DNA of 64,000 nucleotides, taken from an uncultured Collinsella sp. GTDB taxonomy: Bacteria; Actinomycetota; Coriobacteriia; Coriobacteriales; Coriobacteriaceae. The stretch covers positions 123,370-187,369 of the forward strand of contig CABURU010000002.1 in assembly GCA_902494085.1 (NCBI GenBank), given 5' to 3'. The position numbers and the translations under genes were made by a program. The notes beneath the pieces are model-generated. The model worked only from the letters and a program-made list of their open reading frames with translations. It did no database searches and was not told where the DNA came from. This document shows, one piece after another, positions 29,170-37,274 of this stretch (position 1 is its first letter; each line of letters begins with the position of its first letter).

Positions 29170-29202
29170 AAAAAAGAAGCGGGGCCGAAACCCCACTTCT
29201 TT
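29170..29202 (-). terminator. Leader terminator (possible attenuator) in front of rimP
   Basis: On the minus strand, AAAGAAG-T-GGGG...CCCC-G-CTTCTTT (29173-29202) is followed by six T residues. It lies between the promoter at 29228-29256 and the rimP start at 29149, so transcripts must read through it to express rimP-nusA-infB. Regulation by termination is inferred. Confidence 0.75.
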
Positions 29203-29227
29203 CAATTACAACTTCATTTGCAAGCAA

Positions 29228-29256
29228 ACTATACCAATAGCTGCGGAAACGTGCAA
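29228..29256 (-). promoter_or_regulatory. Promoter of the rimP-nusA-infB operon
   Basis: Minus-strand TTGCAC (29251-29256), exactly 17 bases, then TATAGT (29228-29233). Transcription would start near 29221 and give a leader of about 20 bases before the terminator hairpin. Confidence 0.75.
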
Positions 29257-29345
29257 GCACAGTACGAATCTGCAGGTCAGCGTGCGCACAGCTTCTCCAC
29301 AAGAATAGGACAATTGGCCGAAGGCAACTAGGCAGATACATGCAA

Positions 29346-29384
29346 AACGAGGGACGACCCAACCGGATCGCCCCTCGTTTGTTG
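29346..29384 (-). terminator. Terminator of leuS
   Basis: Just past the leuS stop, an AACGAGGG/CCCTCGTT stem flanks a 20-base loop and is followed on the minus strand by TTTTGC. Confidence 0.6.
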
Positions 29385-29407
29385 CATGTCAGCTATGCGC
29401 GCAGCGC

Positions 29408-31984
29408 TTACTTGACCACCAGGTTGACCAGCTTGCCGGGCACGCAGATGGCCTTGACGACAGTCTTGCCCTCGGTCCACTTAGCGACAGCGGCCTCGGC
29501 GGCAGCCTGCATTTCCTCGTTGGAGGCATCGCGGGCCACGTCGACGCGGCCGCGGACCTTGCCGAGCACCTGGACCACGATCTGCACCGTGTCCTCAACG
29601 GACTCGGCCAGGTCGAACTCGGGCCAGGCGGCGGTGTAGGCGTTGCCCTCGCAGCCGAGCGCCTCGTGCCACAGCTCGTCGGCCCAGAACGGGCAGATGG
29701 GGGCAAGGACGCTCACGATATCCTTGGCCACGCCGTAGCACAGCGCCTTGTCGCGGGCGGTACCCTCGGTGGCGTTGAGGTAGGCGCTCGCCGCGTTGAC
29801 GAGCTCCATGACGGCCGAGATGGCGGTGTTGAACTGGCCGCGATCGAAGTCCTCGGTGCACTTGGCGATGGTGCGGTGACGCTCGCGATAGAGCTTCATC
29901 ACGACCTCGTCGAGCGCGGACTTGTCGAAGGCCACGTTGGCGTCGCCGGACTGGACGAGCTGCCAAACGATACGCCAGGCGCGCTTGATGAAGCGGTTGG
30001 CGCCCTCGACGGCCTTGGGATCCCAGTCGAAGTCCTTCTCGGGCGGGGCGATAAACAGGATCGCCAAACGCATGGTGTCGGCACCGTAGGGCTCGATAAC
30101 CGAGCTCGGGGGCACGACGTTGCCCTTGGACTTGGACATGGTGTCGCCGTTCTCGTCCTTGACCATGCCCTGGCACAGCAGGTTGGTGAAGGGCTCGTCC
30201 ACACTCAGCAGACCCAGGTCGCGCAGTGCCTTGGTAAAGAAACGGCTGTAGAGCAGGTGCAGAATGGCGTGCTCGATGCCGCCGATGTAGTTATCGACGG
30301 GCATCCAACGGTCGGCGGCTCCCTTGGAGAAGGGCAGCTCGGTGTTGTGCGGGTCGGTATAGCGCAGGTAGTACCAGCTGGAGCAGGTAAAGGTGTCCAT
30401 GGTATCGGTCTCGCGCTTGGCCGGGCGACCGCAGACCGGGCAGGTGGTCTCGTAGAACTCCTTGCACTCGGCGAGGGTTTCGCCGGCGCCCAGGTCCAGG
30501 TTCTCGGGCAGCGTCACCGGCAGCTGATCCTCGGGCACGGGCACGATGCCGCAGTGCTCGCAGTGGATGGCCGGGATGGGGTTGCCCCAATAGCGCTGGC
30601 GACTGATGAGCCAGTCGCGCAAGCGGAACTCGACCTTGCGACGGCCGCAGCCCATGACCTCGAGATCGGCCACGATGGCAGCCTCACCCTCGGAGTGCTT
30701 ACCGCCGCGCATGCCAGTGTACTTGCCGGACTGGACGAGCGTGCCCTCGGCAGCGTGAGCGCAATCCCAGTCGACGGTCTCGGCATGGAAGGTATCGATG
30801 CTCTCGCCGCTGGCCTCGACGGCAGCGCGATCGTCATCGTCCAGGATGATCGGCACGATCGGCAGGTCGTACTTACGGGCAAACTCAAAGTCGCGCTGGT
30901 CGCCGCAGGGAACGGCCATGACGGCACCGGTACCGTAGTCGGCAACGACATAATCGGCAACCCAAACGGGGACCTTCTCGCCGTTGACGGGGTTTACCAC
31001 ATAGCGGCCCGTGAAGGCACCGTGCTTCTCGAGGGTGCCCTGGGCACGCTCGACGGCAGAGATATGCTTGGAGTCCTCGACGATCTTGGTGACGGCCTCC
31101 TCGTACTCCGTGCCCTCGACGAGCTCGTGCAAGCCGGCGTACTCGGGAGCCAGGACAAAGAAGGAAACGCCAAAGAGCGTATCGGCACGCGTGGTGAAAA
31201 CGGTGATCTTGCCCTCGTCGCCCTCGATGGGTTCGCCATCCTGGTCGCACAGGGTAAAGTCGACCTCGGCGCCCTCAGAGCGACCGATCCAGTTGGCCTG
31301 CATCTGCTTGACGCGCTCAGGCCAGCCGGGGAGCTTCTCCAGATCGTCGAGCAGCTCCTGGGAGTACTCGGTAATCTTGTAGTACCACTGCTCCAGGTCG
31401 CGCTTCTCGGGCTCGGTGCCGCAGCGCCAGCACTTACCCTCGGTAACCTGCTCGTTAGCCAGAACGGTCTTGCAGGTGGGGCACCAGTTGACCGGGTTCT
31501 TCTTACGGTAGACCAGGCCCTTTTCCCACATCTTCTCAAAGATCCACTGGCCCCAGCGGTAGTAGTCGGGGCTGCAGGTCTTGACCATGCGATCCAGATC
31601 GTAGGAGAAACCCATGCGCTTCATCGTGGCGAGCGCCTGGTCCATGTTCTTATACGTCCAGGCGGCAGCCTGCGTGTTGTGCTTGATGGCGGCGTTCTCG
31701 GCGGGCAGGCCAAAAGCGTCAAAGCCGATGGGATGCAGCACGTCGTAGCCACGCATGCGGGCCTGACGGGCCATGGCATCGCCGATAGTGTAGTTGCGCG
31801 CGTGGCCCATGTGCAGGTCGCCCGACGGATACGGGAACATCTCGAGCACGTACTTCTTGGGCTTGCTGTCGTCGGTGTCGACGGCAAAGAGGTTGGAGTC
31901 CTCCCAGGCCTTCATCCACCTGGACTCAATGGCCTGCGCGTCGTAGACAGGAATCTCGTCCTTATGATCTGTGCAATCGCACAT
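29408..31984 (-). CDS. leuS: Leucyl-tRNA synthetase
   Basis: Charges tRNA-Leu. The 858-residue class I enzyme has the HIGH-type motif YPSGDLHMGHARNYTIGD (about residue 55), a zinc-binding CPTCKTVLANEQV...CWRCG insert, the CP1 editing domain in the middle and the KMSKS-type motif GDTMSKSKGNVV (about residue 575). The N-terminus CDCTDHKDEIPVYDAQAIE includes a short extension. ATG 31984 follows AAAGGAG. The gene stands alone between two structured intergenic regions. Confidence 0.96.
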   Translation of the reverse strand: MCDCTDHKDEIPVYDAQAIESRWMKAWEDSNLFAVDTDDSKPKKYVLEMFPYPSGDLHMGHARNYTIGDAMARQARMRGYDVLHPIGFDAFGLPAENAAIKHNTQAAAWTYKNMDQALATMKRMGFSYDLDRMVKTCSPDYYRWGQWIFEKMWEKGLVYRKKNPVNWCPTCKTVLANEQVTEGKCWRCGTEPEKRDLEQWYYKITEYSQELLDDLEKLPGWPERVKQMQANWIGRSEGAEVDFTLCDQDGEPIEGDEGKITVFTTRADTLFGVSFFVLAPEYAGLHELVEGTEYEEAVTKIVEDSKHISAVERAQGTLEKHGAFTGRYVVNPVNGEKVPVWVADYVVADYGTGAVMAVPCGDQRDFEFARKYDLPIVPIILDDDDRAAVEASGESIDTFHAETVDWDCAHAAEGTLVQSGKYTGMRGGKHSEGEAAIVADLEVMGCGRRKVEFRLRDWLISRQRYWGNPIPAIHCEHCGIVPVPEDQLPVTLPENLDLGAGETLAECKEFYETTCPVCGRPAKRETDTMDTFTCSSWYYLRYTDPHNTELPFSKGAADRWMPVDNYIGGIEHAILHLLYSRFFTKALRDLGLLSVDEPFTNLLCQGMVKDENGDTMSKSKGNVVPPSSVIEPYGADTMRLAILFIAPPEKDFDWDPKAVEGANRFIKRAWRIVWQLVQSGDANVAFDKSALDEVVMKLYRERHRTIAKCTEDFDRGQFNTAISAVMELVNAASAYLNATEGTARDKALCYGVAKDIVSVLAPICPFWADELWHEALGCEGNAYTAAWPEFDLAESVEDTVQIVVQVLGKVRGRVDVARDASNEEMQAAAEAAVAKWTEGKTVVKAICVPGKLVNLVVK

Positions 31985-32006
31985 ATCAGCTCCTTTAATC
32001 TTAGCT

Positions 32007-32126
32007 AGGGTCGGTCGGCTTAGCTTTATTCGCTACTGCGGACAGTCCTGCGCAAGACGAAGAGCACATTAAGTGCTCTTCTTTGCGTGCGAAACTTGTA
32101 GCGAACAAAGCCAAGCCGACCGACCC
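32007..32126. repeat. 120-bp element with 30-bp inverted repeats and inner hairpin
   Basis: The outer arms begin AGGGTCGGTCGGCTT and end TTCGCTAC; the right arm is its complement with only two differences in about 30 bases, both able to form G-U pairs in RNA. Inside is a further hairpin GAAGAGCAC/GTGCTCTTC. The symmetry suggests a MITE-like or REP-like unit. It stands 20-odd bases before the leuS ribosome binding site. Confidence 0.7.
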
Positions 32127-32254
32127 TAAGGTTAACTTGACTGATGATAGCAAATACGACAAGCGAGATGCCTGCGACTTGCGGGCATCTCGCTTTATCT
32201 AAATAACGTGGTTGTGAATCAACCGCTAATTGTTACCCGCCCAAGCATGATCGG

Positions 32255-32351
32255 GTTTTCCAAGTGCCGCAGATTGCCGTGAAAGAGGAGCGACGCGTAC
32301 TTTGGTACGCGAGCGACGGTTTGAACGGCAAGGTGCGGTGCTTGGGAAAGC
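32255..32351. repeat. REP-like palindromic element, copy 1
   Basis: The core 32275-32330 (starting TGCCGTGAAAGAGGAGCGA, centre GCGTACTTTGGTACGC) is nearly identical to 39958-40014. The flanking arms (TTTTCCAAGTGCCGC and GCGGTGCTTGGGAAA) pair with each other but differ from the arms of the other copy. It ends next to the guaB stop and could also stop transcription. Confidence 0.75.
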
Positions 32352-32354
32352 CGC

Positions 32355-33866
32355 TTAGCGATAGCTGACGCTTTGCTGGGAGTCCTTGACGACTACGTCG
32401 TGGGCGCCGCCTTCGACGATGGAGGTGGAGCTGACCAACGTTAGGCGTGCCTTTTCCTGGAGCTCGGGGATCGAGAGGGCACCGCAGTTGCACATCGTGG
32501 ACTTGACCTTGTAGAGCGTACCGCCTACGCCGTCCTTGAGGGAACCGGCGTAGGGAACGTAGGAGTCGACGCCCTCGACGAAGCTGAGCTTCGCGGCGCC
32601 ACCCAGATCGTAGCGCTGCCAGTTGCGGGCACGAGCAGAACCCTCGCCCCAGTACTCCTTCATGTACTGGCCGTTGACGTTGACGCGCTCGGTCGGGCTC
32701 TCGTCGAAGCGAGCGAAGTAGCGGCCCAGCATCATGAAGTCTGCACCCATGGCCAGGGCGAGCGTCATGTGGTAGTCGTAGACGATACCGCCGTCGGAGC
32801 ACACGGGCACGTAGACGCCGGTCTCCTCGTAATACTCGTCGCGAGCGCGGCAGACGTCGATCAGCGCGGTAGCCTGGCCACGGCCGATACCCTTGGTCTC
32901 GCGGGTGATGCAGATGGAGCCACCGCCGATACCGACCTTGATGAAGTCGGCACCGCAGTCTGCCAGGAAGCGGAAGCCCTCGGCGTCGACGACGTTACCG
33001 GCGCCGACCTTGACGTCCTCGCCGTAGTTGGCGCGGATCCACTCGATGGTGCGCTTCTGCCACTCGCTGAAGCCCTCGGAGGAATCGATGCACAGAACGT
33101 CAGCACCGGCCTCGATAAGCAGCGGCACGCGCTCGGCATAGTCGCGGGTGTTGATACCAGCGCCGACCATGTAGCGCTTGTCGTTATCGAGCAGCTCGTT
33201 GGGGTTGGTCTTGTGGCTGTCGTAGTCCTTGCGGAAGACGATGCCCATAAGGTGATCGTTGTCGTCGACGATCGGCAGGGCGTTGAGCTTGTTGTCCCAG
33301 ATGACGTCATTGGCAACCTTGAGGCTGATGTTCTTGTCGCCCACGATGAGCTGCTCACGCGGGGTCATGAACTCGGAGACCTTCGTCTGGTGGTCATCGC
33401 GGCTGGGGCGATAGTCACGGCTGGTGACGATGCCCAGGAGCTTACCCTTGGGAGTTCCGTCGTCGGTGACCGGCATAGTGGAGTGACCGGTCTTCTCCTT
33501 GAGCTCGATGACCTGCTCCATGGTCATGTCGGGGGTCAGGGTGGAATCGGACTGAACGAAGCCGGCCTTGTGATCCTTGACGGCCTTGACCATAGCGGCC
33601 TCGGACTCGGCGCTCTGGGAACCGTAAATGAAGGACAGGCCACCCTCGGTAGCGAGCGCGACACCCATGTCGACGCCCGAGACGGACTGCATGATGGCGG
33701 AAACCATGGGGATGTTCAGGGTGATTGCCGGCTTCTCACCGCGCTTAAAGCGGGTCAGCGGCGTCTTAAGAGAGACGTTGTTGGGGATGCACTGCGAGGA
33801 CGAGTAACCAGGAACCAGCAGATACTCCGAAAACGTGTGGGACTCACCGGGAAAGAACGTAGCCAT
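32355..33866 (-). CDS. guaB: IMP dehydrogenase, Tritrichomonas-like type
   Basis: Oxidises IMP to XMP in GMP synthesis. The 503-residue protein has tandem CBS domains (about 100-220) inserted in the barrel and the catalytic loop GIGGGSICITRETKGIGRGQ with cysteine at residue 319. Length, cysteine position and long identical-looking stretches (HTFSEYLLVPG, WGEGSARARNWQRYDLGG, STMCNCGAL) resemble from memory the divergent IMPDH of the protist Tritrichomonas foetus rather than the usual GPGSICTT bacterial form. ATG 33866 follows AAGGAG. Function is firm; the relationship is recalled, not computed. Confidence 0.92.
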   Translation of the reverse strand: MATFFPGESHTFSEYLLVPGYSSSQCIPNNVSLKTPLTRFKRGEKPAITLNIPMVSAIMQSVSGVDMGVALATEGGLSFIYGSQSAESEAAMVKAVKDHKAGFVQSDSTLTPDMTMEQVIELKEKTGHSTMPVTDDGTPKGKLLGIVTSRDYRPSRDDHQTKVSEFMTPREQLIVGDKNISLKVANDVIWDNKLNALPIVDDNDHLMGIVFRKDYDSHKTNPNELLDNDKRYMVGAGINTRDYAERVPLLIEAGADVLCIDSSEGFSEWQKRTIEWIRANYGEDVKVGAGNVVDAEGFRFLADCGADFIKVGIGGGSICITRETKGIGRGQATALIDVCRARDEYYEETGVYVPVCSDGGIVYDYHMTLALAMGADFMMLGRYFARFDESPTERVNVNGQYMKEYWGEGSARARNWQRYDLGGAAKLSFVEGVDSYVPYAGSLKDGVGGTLYKVKSTMCNCGALSIPELQEKARLTLVSSTSIVEGGAHDVVVKDSQQSVSYR

Positions 33867-34059
33867 GTTTCTCCTTTTTCCATGCGACCGGTCGGCTGCA
33901 GGCCTCGTAGGACCCAGCCCAACCTTGGGCGCCCAATACTGGGGAAGTATCTTAACGCACTTTGACTGCTACAATGCATGATTTAAGAAGAGCACACGAG
34001 GGTTTGACGCAGGCTTTGCGTTTGCCCAGCAAACACTTTAGCGGGGAGACGTGGAGCGT

Positions 34060-34404
34060 ATGAAGTACAAGACGACGGCAAAGTTGGTCATTCAAGCGTG
34101 CGACAAAGATCTGCCGGGCGTGTTCGGCCACGGCTGCGTCTTACTGCTGCAGGGTATCGCCCGCGAGCGCTCGCTCAACCGTGCCGCAAAGAGCATGGGC
34201 ATGGCGTATTCCAAGGCCTGGCGCATTGTGAACGAAGCCGAAGGTCAGCTGGGCTGCAAACTCATCGAGCGCGACGGCGCCCGCGGATCCACCCTCACCC
34301 CCGCCGGCGAGCGAGCCATAGCGGTCTACGAGGAGCTGCAGGCCGACATCAACAAGGTCATTGCCACCAAAGCCGACGCCCTCATCGCAAGTATCAAAGA
34401 GTAG
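34060..34404 (+). CDS. ModE/LysR-type winged-helix regulator, DNA-binding domain only
   Basis: A 114-residue single-domain protein with the winged helix-turn-helix of ModE N-termini: SLNRAAKSMGMAYSKAWRIVNEAEGQLGCKLIERDGARGSTLTPAGERAI. The C-terminal molybdate-binding (Mop) domains are absent, so the ligand is unknown. The frame also allows GTG 34051; ATG 34060 looks more natural for the fold, although GGAG spacing is poor for both. It is divergent from guaB and stands alone. Confidence 0.75.
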   Translation: MKYKTTAKLVIQACDKDLPGVFGHGCVLLLQGIARERSLNRAAKSMGMAYSKAWRIVNEAEGQLGCKLIERDGARGSTLTPAGERAIAVYEELQADINKVIATKADALIASIKE

Positions 34405-34444
34405 CCAATTTGGGACGGGGCTTTTTAGCCACACAACCCCTTCT

Positions 34445-34519
34445 CATAAGTTGCGGTGAAATAGGGACTGTTTATGCGGTTAAAGCCGAAAATCATTCCC
34501 TATTTCACCGCAACTTATG
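34445..34519. repeat. Palindromic element D (23-bp perfect arms)
   Basis: Arms 34445-34467 and 34497-34519, beginning CATAAGTTGCGGTGAAA, are perfectly complementary around a 29-base centre containing GCGGTTAAAGCCGAAAAT. The AAGTxGCGGTGAAA arm start and the GCGGTT...CCGAAA centre link it to elements B and C near 51.5 and 53.4 kb. It sits between the ModE-like gene and the PLP-fold gene and could double as a bidirectional terminator. Confidence 0.7.
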
Positions 34520-34537
34520 TAGTCGAGGATGATTTAG

Positions 34538-35530
34538 CTAGTTGCGGAGGGCATTGTCTAGGGTGGCGGCCACGATCAAGGGGTCGTCGGTACCGGCGAA
34601 GAGGCGGATGGTGCTCCCCTGCTTGCCGCGTGGGGCCGAAAGGCGCGTCGTTGCGCCGCCGACGGGCGATGTGCGAAACTCCCCGGGCAAAGCATCGAAC
34701 AGCTCGCCCGCGCTACGTTCGATAAGATCAAACTCAACTGCCGGTCCAAAGCCGTGCTCGAGGATTCCCGTTGCAGCCGCATGGTCGGGATGCGAACTCA
34801 GCCCGGGATAGCGAACGTTGCGCACCATCTCGTTGGCGGCCAGATACTCGGCCAGCGCACGGGCGCGGTCGAAATGCGCCTGCATGCGGACGTTAAGCGA
34901 GGAAAGCCCACGCTCCAGCACGTCGGTCTCCTCGGCAGAAAGGTCGAGCGCCGACGCACCGCAGCCTGCAAACAATACGTGCGCGCACTCGGCAGCGGCA
35001 TCCACACGATGGCGCTTGAGCTGCGAGCGCGCCACCGAAGCAGCAACGAGCTTGCGTTGAGCCTCACCGGCGCACACACGGTCAAGCGCTTCGAACGACA
35101 GCGCAGCACCCAGCCGCAGCGGATCGCAGCCAAAAGCCGACGCCACGGTGTTGTCAACAACCAGCAGCGCATGGGCCTCACGCGCCGCCCGACCCAGCGC
35201 ACGCAGATCGGGCACACGCAGACCAAACCCGCCGATGGAGTTGACGAACCACCACAGGTGCGGACCCTCGGCATCAAACGAAGCATCAAAGCCCTCGGAT
35301 GCGGCGGCAAACGCCTCGGCGGACGGCGAGCCCACGAGCACAACATCGCAGTCATCAAAGCCGCTCGCAAACGCATCGGCAAAGTCATCCGCAAAGGCCA
35401 CCAGACGATCGCCGGGCCGTACAATCCCCAGCAACGACAGCGCTGCCGGCACATGCGACGCCGCAAGCAACCGCGCCTCACGCGCGCTGGCCCTCAAAGC
35501 CCAGGCCTCTTCTAGCTGCTGTACGCCCAT
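34538..35530 (-). CDS. Cys/Met-metabolism PLP-fold protein lacking the Schiff-base lysine
   Basis: A 330-residue protein with the fold of the cystathionine gamma-synthase family: VVDNTVASAFGCDPLRLGA matches the cofactor aspartate region DNTFATP...PLELGAD, and the C-terminal GAVEFDL-like and SAPRGKQGSTIRLFAGTDDP match the substrate-binding end. Where family members have S-x-T-K-Y, this protein reads ALSFEALDRVCAGEAQRK, so the PLP lysine is missing. ATG 35530 follows GGAGGG; the open frame starts earlier. It may be a non-catalytic paralogue; the substrate is unknown. Confidence 0.7.
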   Translation of the reverse strand: MGVQQLEEAWALRASAREARLLAASHVPAALSLLGIVRPGDRLVAFADDFADAFASGFDDCDVVLVGSPSAEAFAAASEGFDASFDAEGPHLWWFVNSIGGFGLRVPDLRALGRAAREAHALLVVDNTVASAFGCDPLRLGAALSFEALDRVCAGEAQRKLVAASVARSQLKRHRVDAAAECAHVLFAGCGASALDLSAEETDVLERGLSSLNVRMQAHFDRARALAEYLAANEMVRNVRYPGLSSHPDHAAATGILEHGFGPAVEFDLIERSAGELFDALPGEFRTSPVGGATTRLSAPRGKQGSTIRLFAGTDDPLIVAATLDNALRN

Positions 35531-35550
35531 ACGGCACCTTCCCTCCATAA

Positions 35551-35587
35551 CAAAAACCCACGATGCGGATGTTTCCCGCATCGTGGG
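35551..35587 (-). terminator. Terminator of the sucrose hydrolase gene
   Basis: A 12-bp perfect stem CCCACGATGCGG/CCGCATCGTGGG (35557-35568 with 35576-35587) runs into TTTTTG on the minus strand, 40 bases after the scrB stop. Confidence 0.8.
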
Positions 35588-35625
35588 CTACGGCTGCAGT
35601 ATAGCGCCGATATGCGACGAATCGC

Positions 35626-37167
35626 TTAGATGTTGAGCGCGTGGTAGGTCACATTCGCGCCCGGAGCGTCAACGGTCACGCCATAGGCCTCGGGATAGAT
35701 GCGCGTCGAGAACACGAGCGCACCATCGTTCACAAACACCTCGACCGAGGAAACATCGCCAACAATGCGCACGTTACTAACCTCGTCGACGGACTCCCAA
35801 CGCACGGTACGACCGCAGCCGGCAGAAGCGCGACTCTCATCGGTAAATCGCATCTCAAAGCGCGAGGGCAGTTCGCCCTCGGCGGGAACAAGCACCAGCT
35901 TTAGCTCGCCATCAACGGTCGCGGTAAACGCGCCGTCGACACCGTCAACAACAACGTCAAAACAGGTATCGCCGGCAACCTCCAACGAGCCCTCCCCCAC
36001 ACGCACCGAGGCATAATGGCGCTCGATCTCGCGCGCCGGCTGCTGCAGTACCACGCCGCCAGCACCGGCTGTAAGCTCACGCGGCACCGTCATGCAGTGC
36101 TGCCAGCCGCACGCCACGGTGGGGTCGTTGCCATAGGTCGGCTCATCGGGCATGCCCATCCAGCCGATTAGAATATGGCGACCGTCCTCGGCCGTGAACT
36201 CCTGCGGAGCATAGAAGTCAAAACCGGCGTCCCACAGGCGGAACTCGCCCAGCTCATAAGCGTCATTGCCGCCCGTAATGTCGCCCGTTACAGGCATGTA
36301 GCCCGCTGCATATACATTGCCGCGGTCCCAACGACCGCCCTTGAGGCCCTGGGGCGAGAAGGACAGCCACTTCGCCGGTACACCGCCATCCGCCTCAAGC
36401 TCAAGGTATCCCGGGCACTCCCACATAAAGCCAAAGCGCTCGGGCGTAGACACACGGCTCTCGAGCTCCCAACTCAGCATATCGGCCGAGCCATACACCA
36501 GGATCTCACCCACATCGCGCCCGGCACCCTCGCCGTGCATGGCGCAAAATCGACTATCGACATGCGGACCGTCCACGCGACGACGCGCGCCCAGCACCAT
36601 GTGGTAACGCCCATCATCATCGCGCCACACCTTGGGGTCACGCACGTGGCAGGTCAAATCCTCGGGATAATCCTCGGACGCCAGCACCACGCGCTTTTGG
36701 CTGAACTCCCGACCGGCAAGGCCATCAACGCTCTCGACATAAACAGTATCGGCGCGGCGGCCGGTATTGACGTAGTCGTACGTGCCGTCCGCATCGGGAA
36801 GCTTAACGTTGCCCGTATAGAGCACGCGAATGCGACCGTCCTCGGCAAGCGCGGAGCCCGAATACACACCGTGGCAATCGAACGGCTCGTCGGGCAGCAA
36901 CGGAGCGCCAACATAGTCCCACGTCATAAGGTCGCGGCTCGTCGCATGGCCCCAGGCCTTAACGCCACCCTCGACATCAAACGGCGCATACTGAAAATAG
37001 GCATGGAACACGCCGCCTGCCTGGCAAAGACCGTTGGGGTCGTTGAGCCAGCCCGCCGGCGGCATTATATGGAAGCGCTGGCCATACGCGCCATGGCCGC
37101 ACTCAGAGGCGGCGGCGTCAACAGCGGCGACCAGCTTTGCAAGGTCGCGACCAAGTGCATTAGACAT
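35626..37167 (-). CDS. scrB: Glycoside hydrolase family 32, sucrose-6-phosphate hydrolase
   Basis: Hydrolyses phosphorylated sucrose delivered by the PTS permease encoded upstream. The 513-residue GH32 protein has the nucleophile motif WLNDPNG, the RDPKVW transition-state aspartate and the acid/base ECPG, followed by a C-terminal beta-sandwich from about residue 370. No signal peptide is seen, so it is cytoplasmic, consistent with a PTS route. ATG 37167 has AGGA upstream. Fructan hydrolysis cannot be excluded but the neighbours favour sucrose. Confidence 0.9.
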   Translation of the reverse strand: MSNALGRDLAKLVAAVDAAASECGHGAYGQRFHIMPPAGWLNDPNGLCQAGGVFHAYFQYAPFDVEGGVKAWGHATSRDLMTWDYVGAPLLPDEPFDCHGVYSGSALAEDGRIRVLYTGNVKLPDADGTYDYVNTGRRADTVYVESVDGLAGREFSQKRVVLASEDYPEDLTCHVRDPKVWRDDDGRYHMVLGARRRVDGPHVDSRFCAMHGEGAGRDVGEILVYGSADMLSWELESRVSTPERFGFMWECPGYLELEADGGVPAKWLSFSPQGLKGGRWDRGNVYAAGYMPVTGDITGGNDAYELGEFRLWDAGFDFYAPQEFTAEDGRHILIGWMGMPDEPTYGNDPTVACGWQHCMTVPRELTAGAGGVVLQQPAREIERHYASVRVGEGSLEVAGDTCFDVVVDGVDGAFTATVDGELKLVLVPAEGELPSRFEMRFTDESRASAGCGRTVRWESVDEVSNVRIVGDVSSVEVFVNDGALVFSTRIYPEAYGVTVDAPGANVTYHALNI

Positions 37168-37229
37168 ATCAAAGTCCTAACGGATCGAAAGCAACAAGGC
37201 ACCAGAGATCGGCACCAGATACGAGAAAC

Positions 37230-37254
37230 GCCCGCGAGCATACAACCCGCGGGC
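37230..37254 (-). terminator. Hairpin between scrA and scrB
   Basis: GCCCGCG/CGCGGGC stem (37230-37236 with 37248-37254) followed on the minus strand by TTTCTCG. A weak terminator that may lower scrB relative to scrA. Confidence 0.4.
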
Positions 37255-37274
37255 ATCCCCTCAATCAAAAGCTC

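Larger units (their letters stand above)
31985..32354. other. Structured intergenic region between guaB and leuS
   Basis: No gene is seen in these 370 bases. They hold the long inverted repeat at 32007-32126, a 12-bp hairpin at 32161-32195 (arms AAGCGAGATGCC and GGCATCTCGCTT) and the conserved palindromic element around 32275-32330. T-box hallmarks were looked for upstream of leuS and not found. Confidence 0.6.

Noticed and set aside
31985..32354. T-box riboswitch in front of leuS
   Set aside because: No T-box sequence (AGGGTGGNACCGCG) or specifier loop is visible; the structure is a simple inverted repeat.
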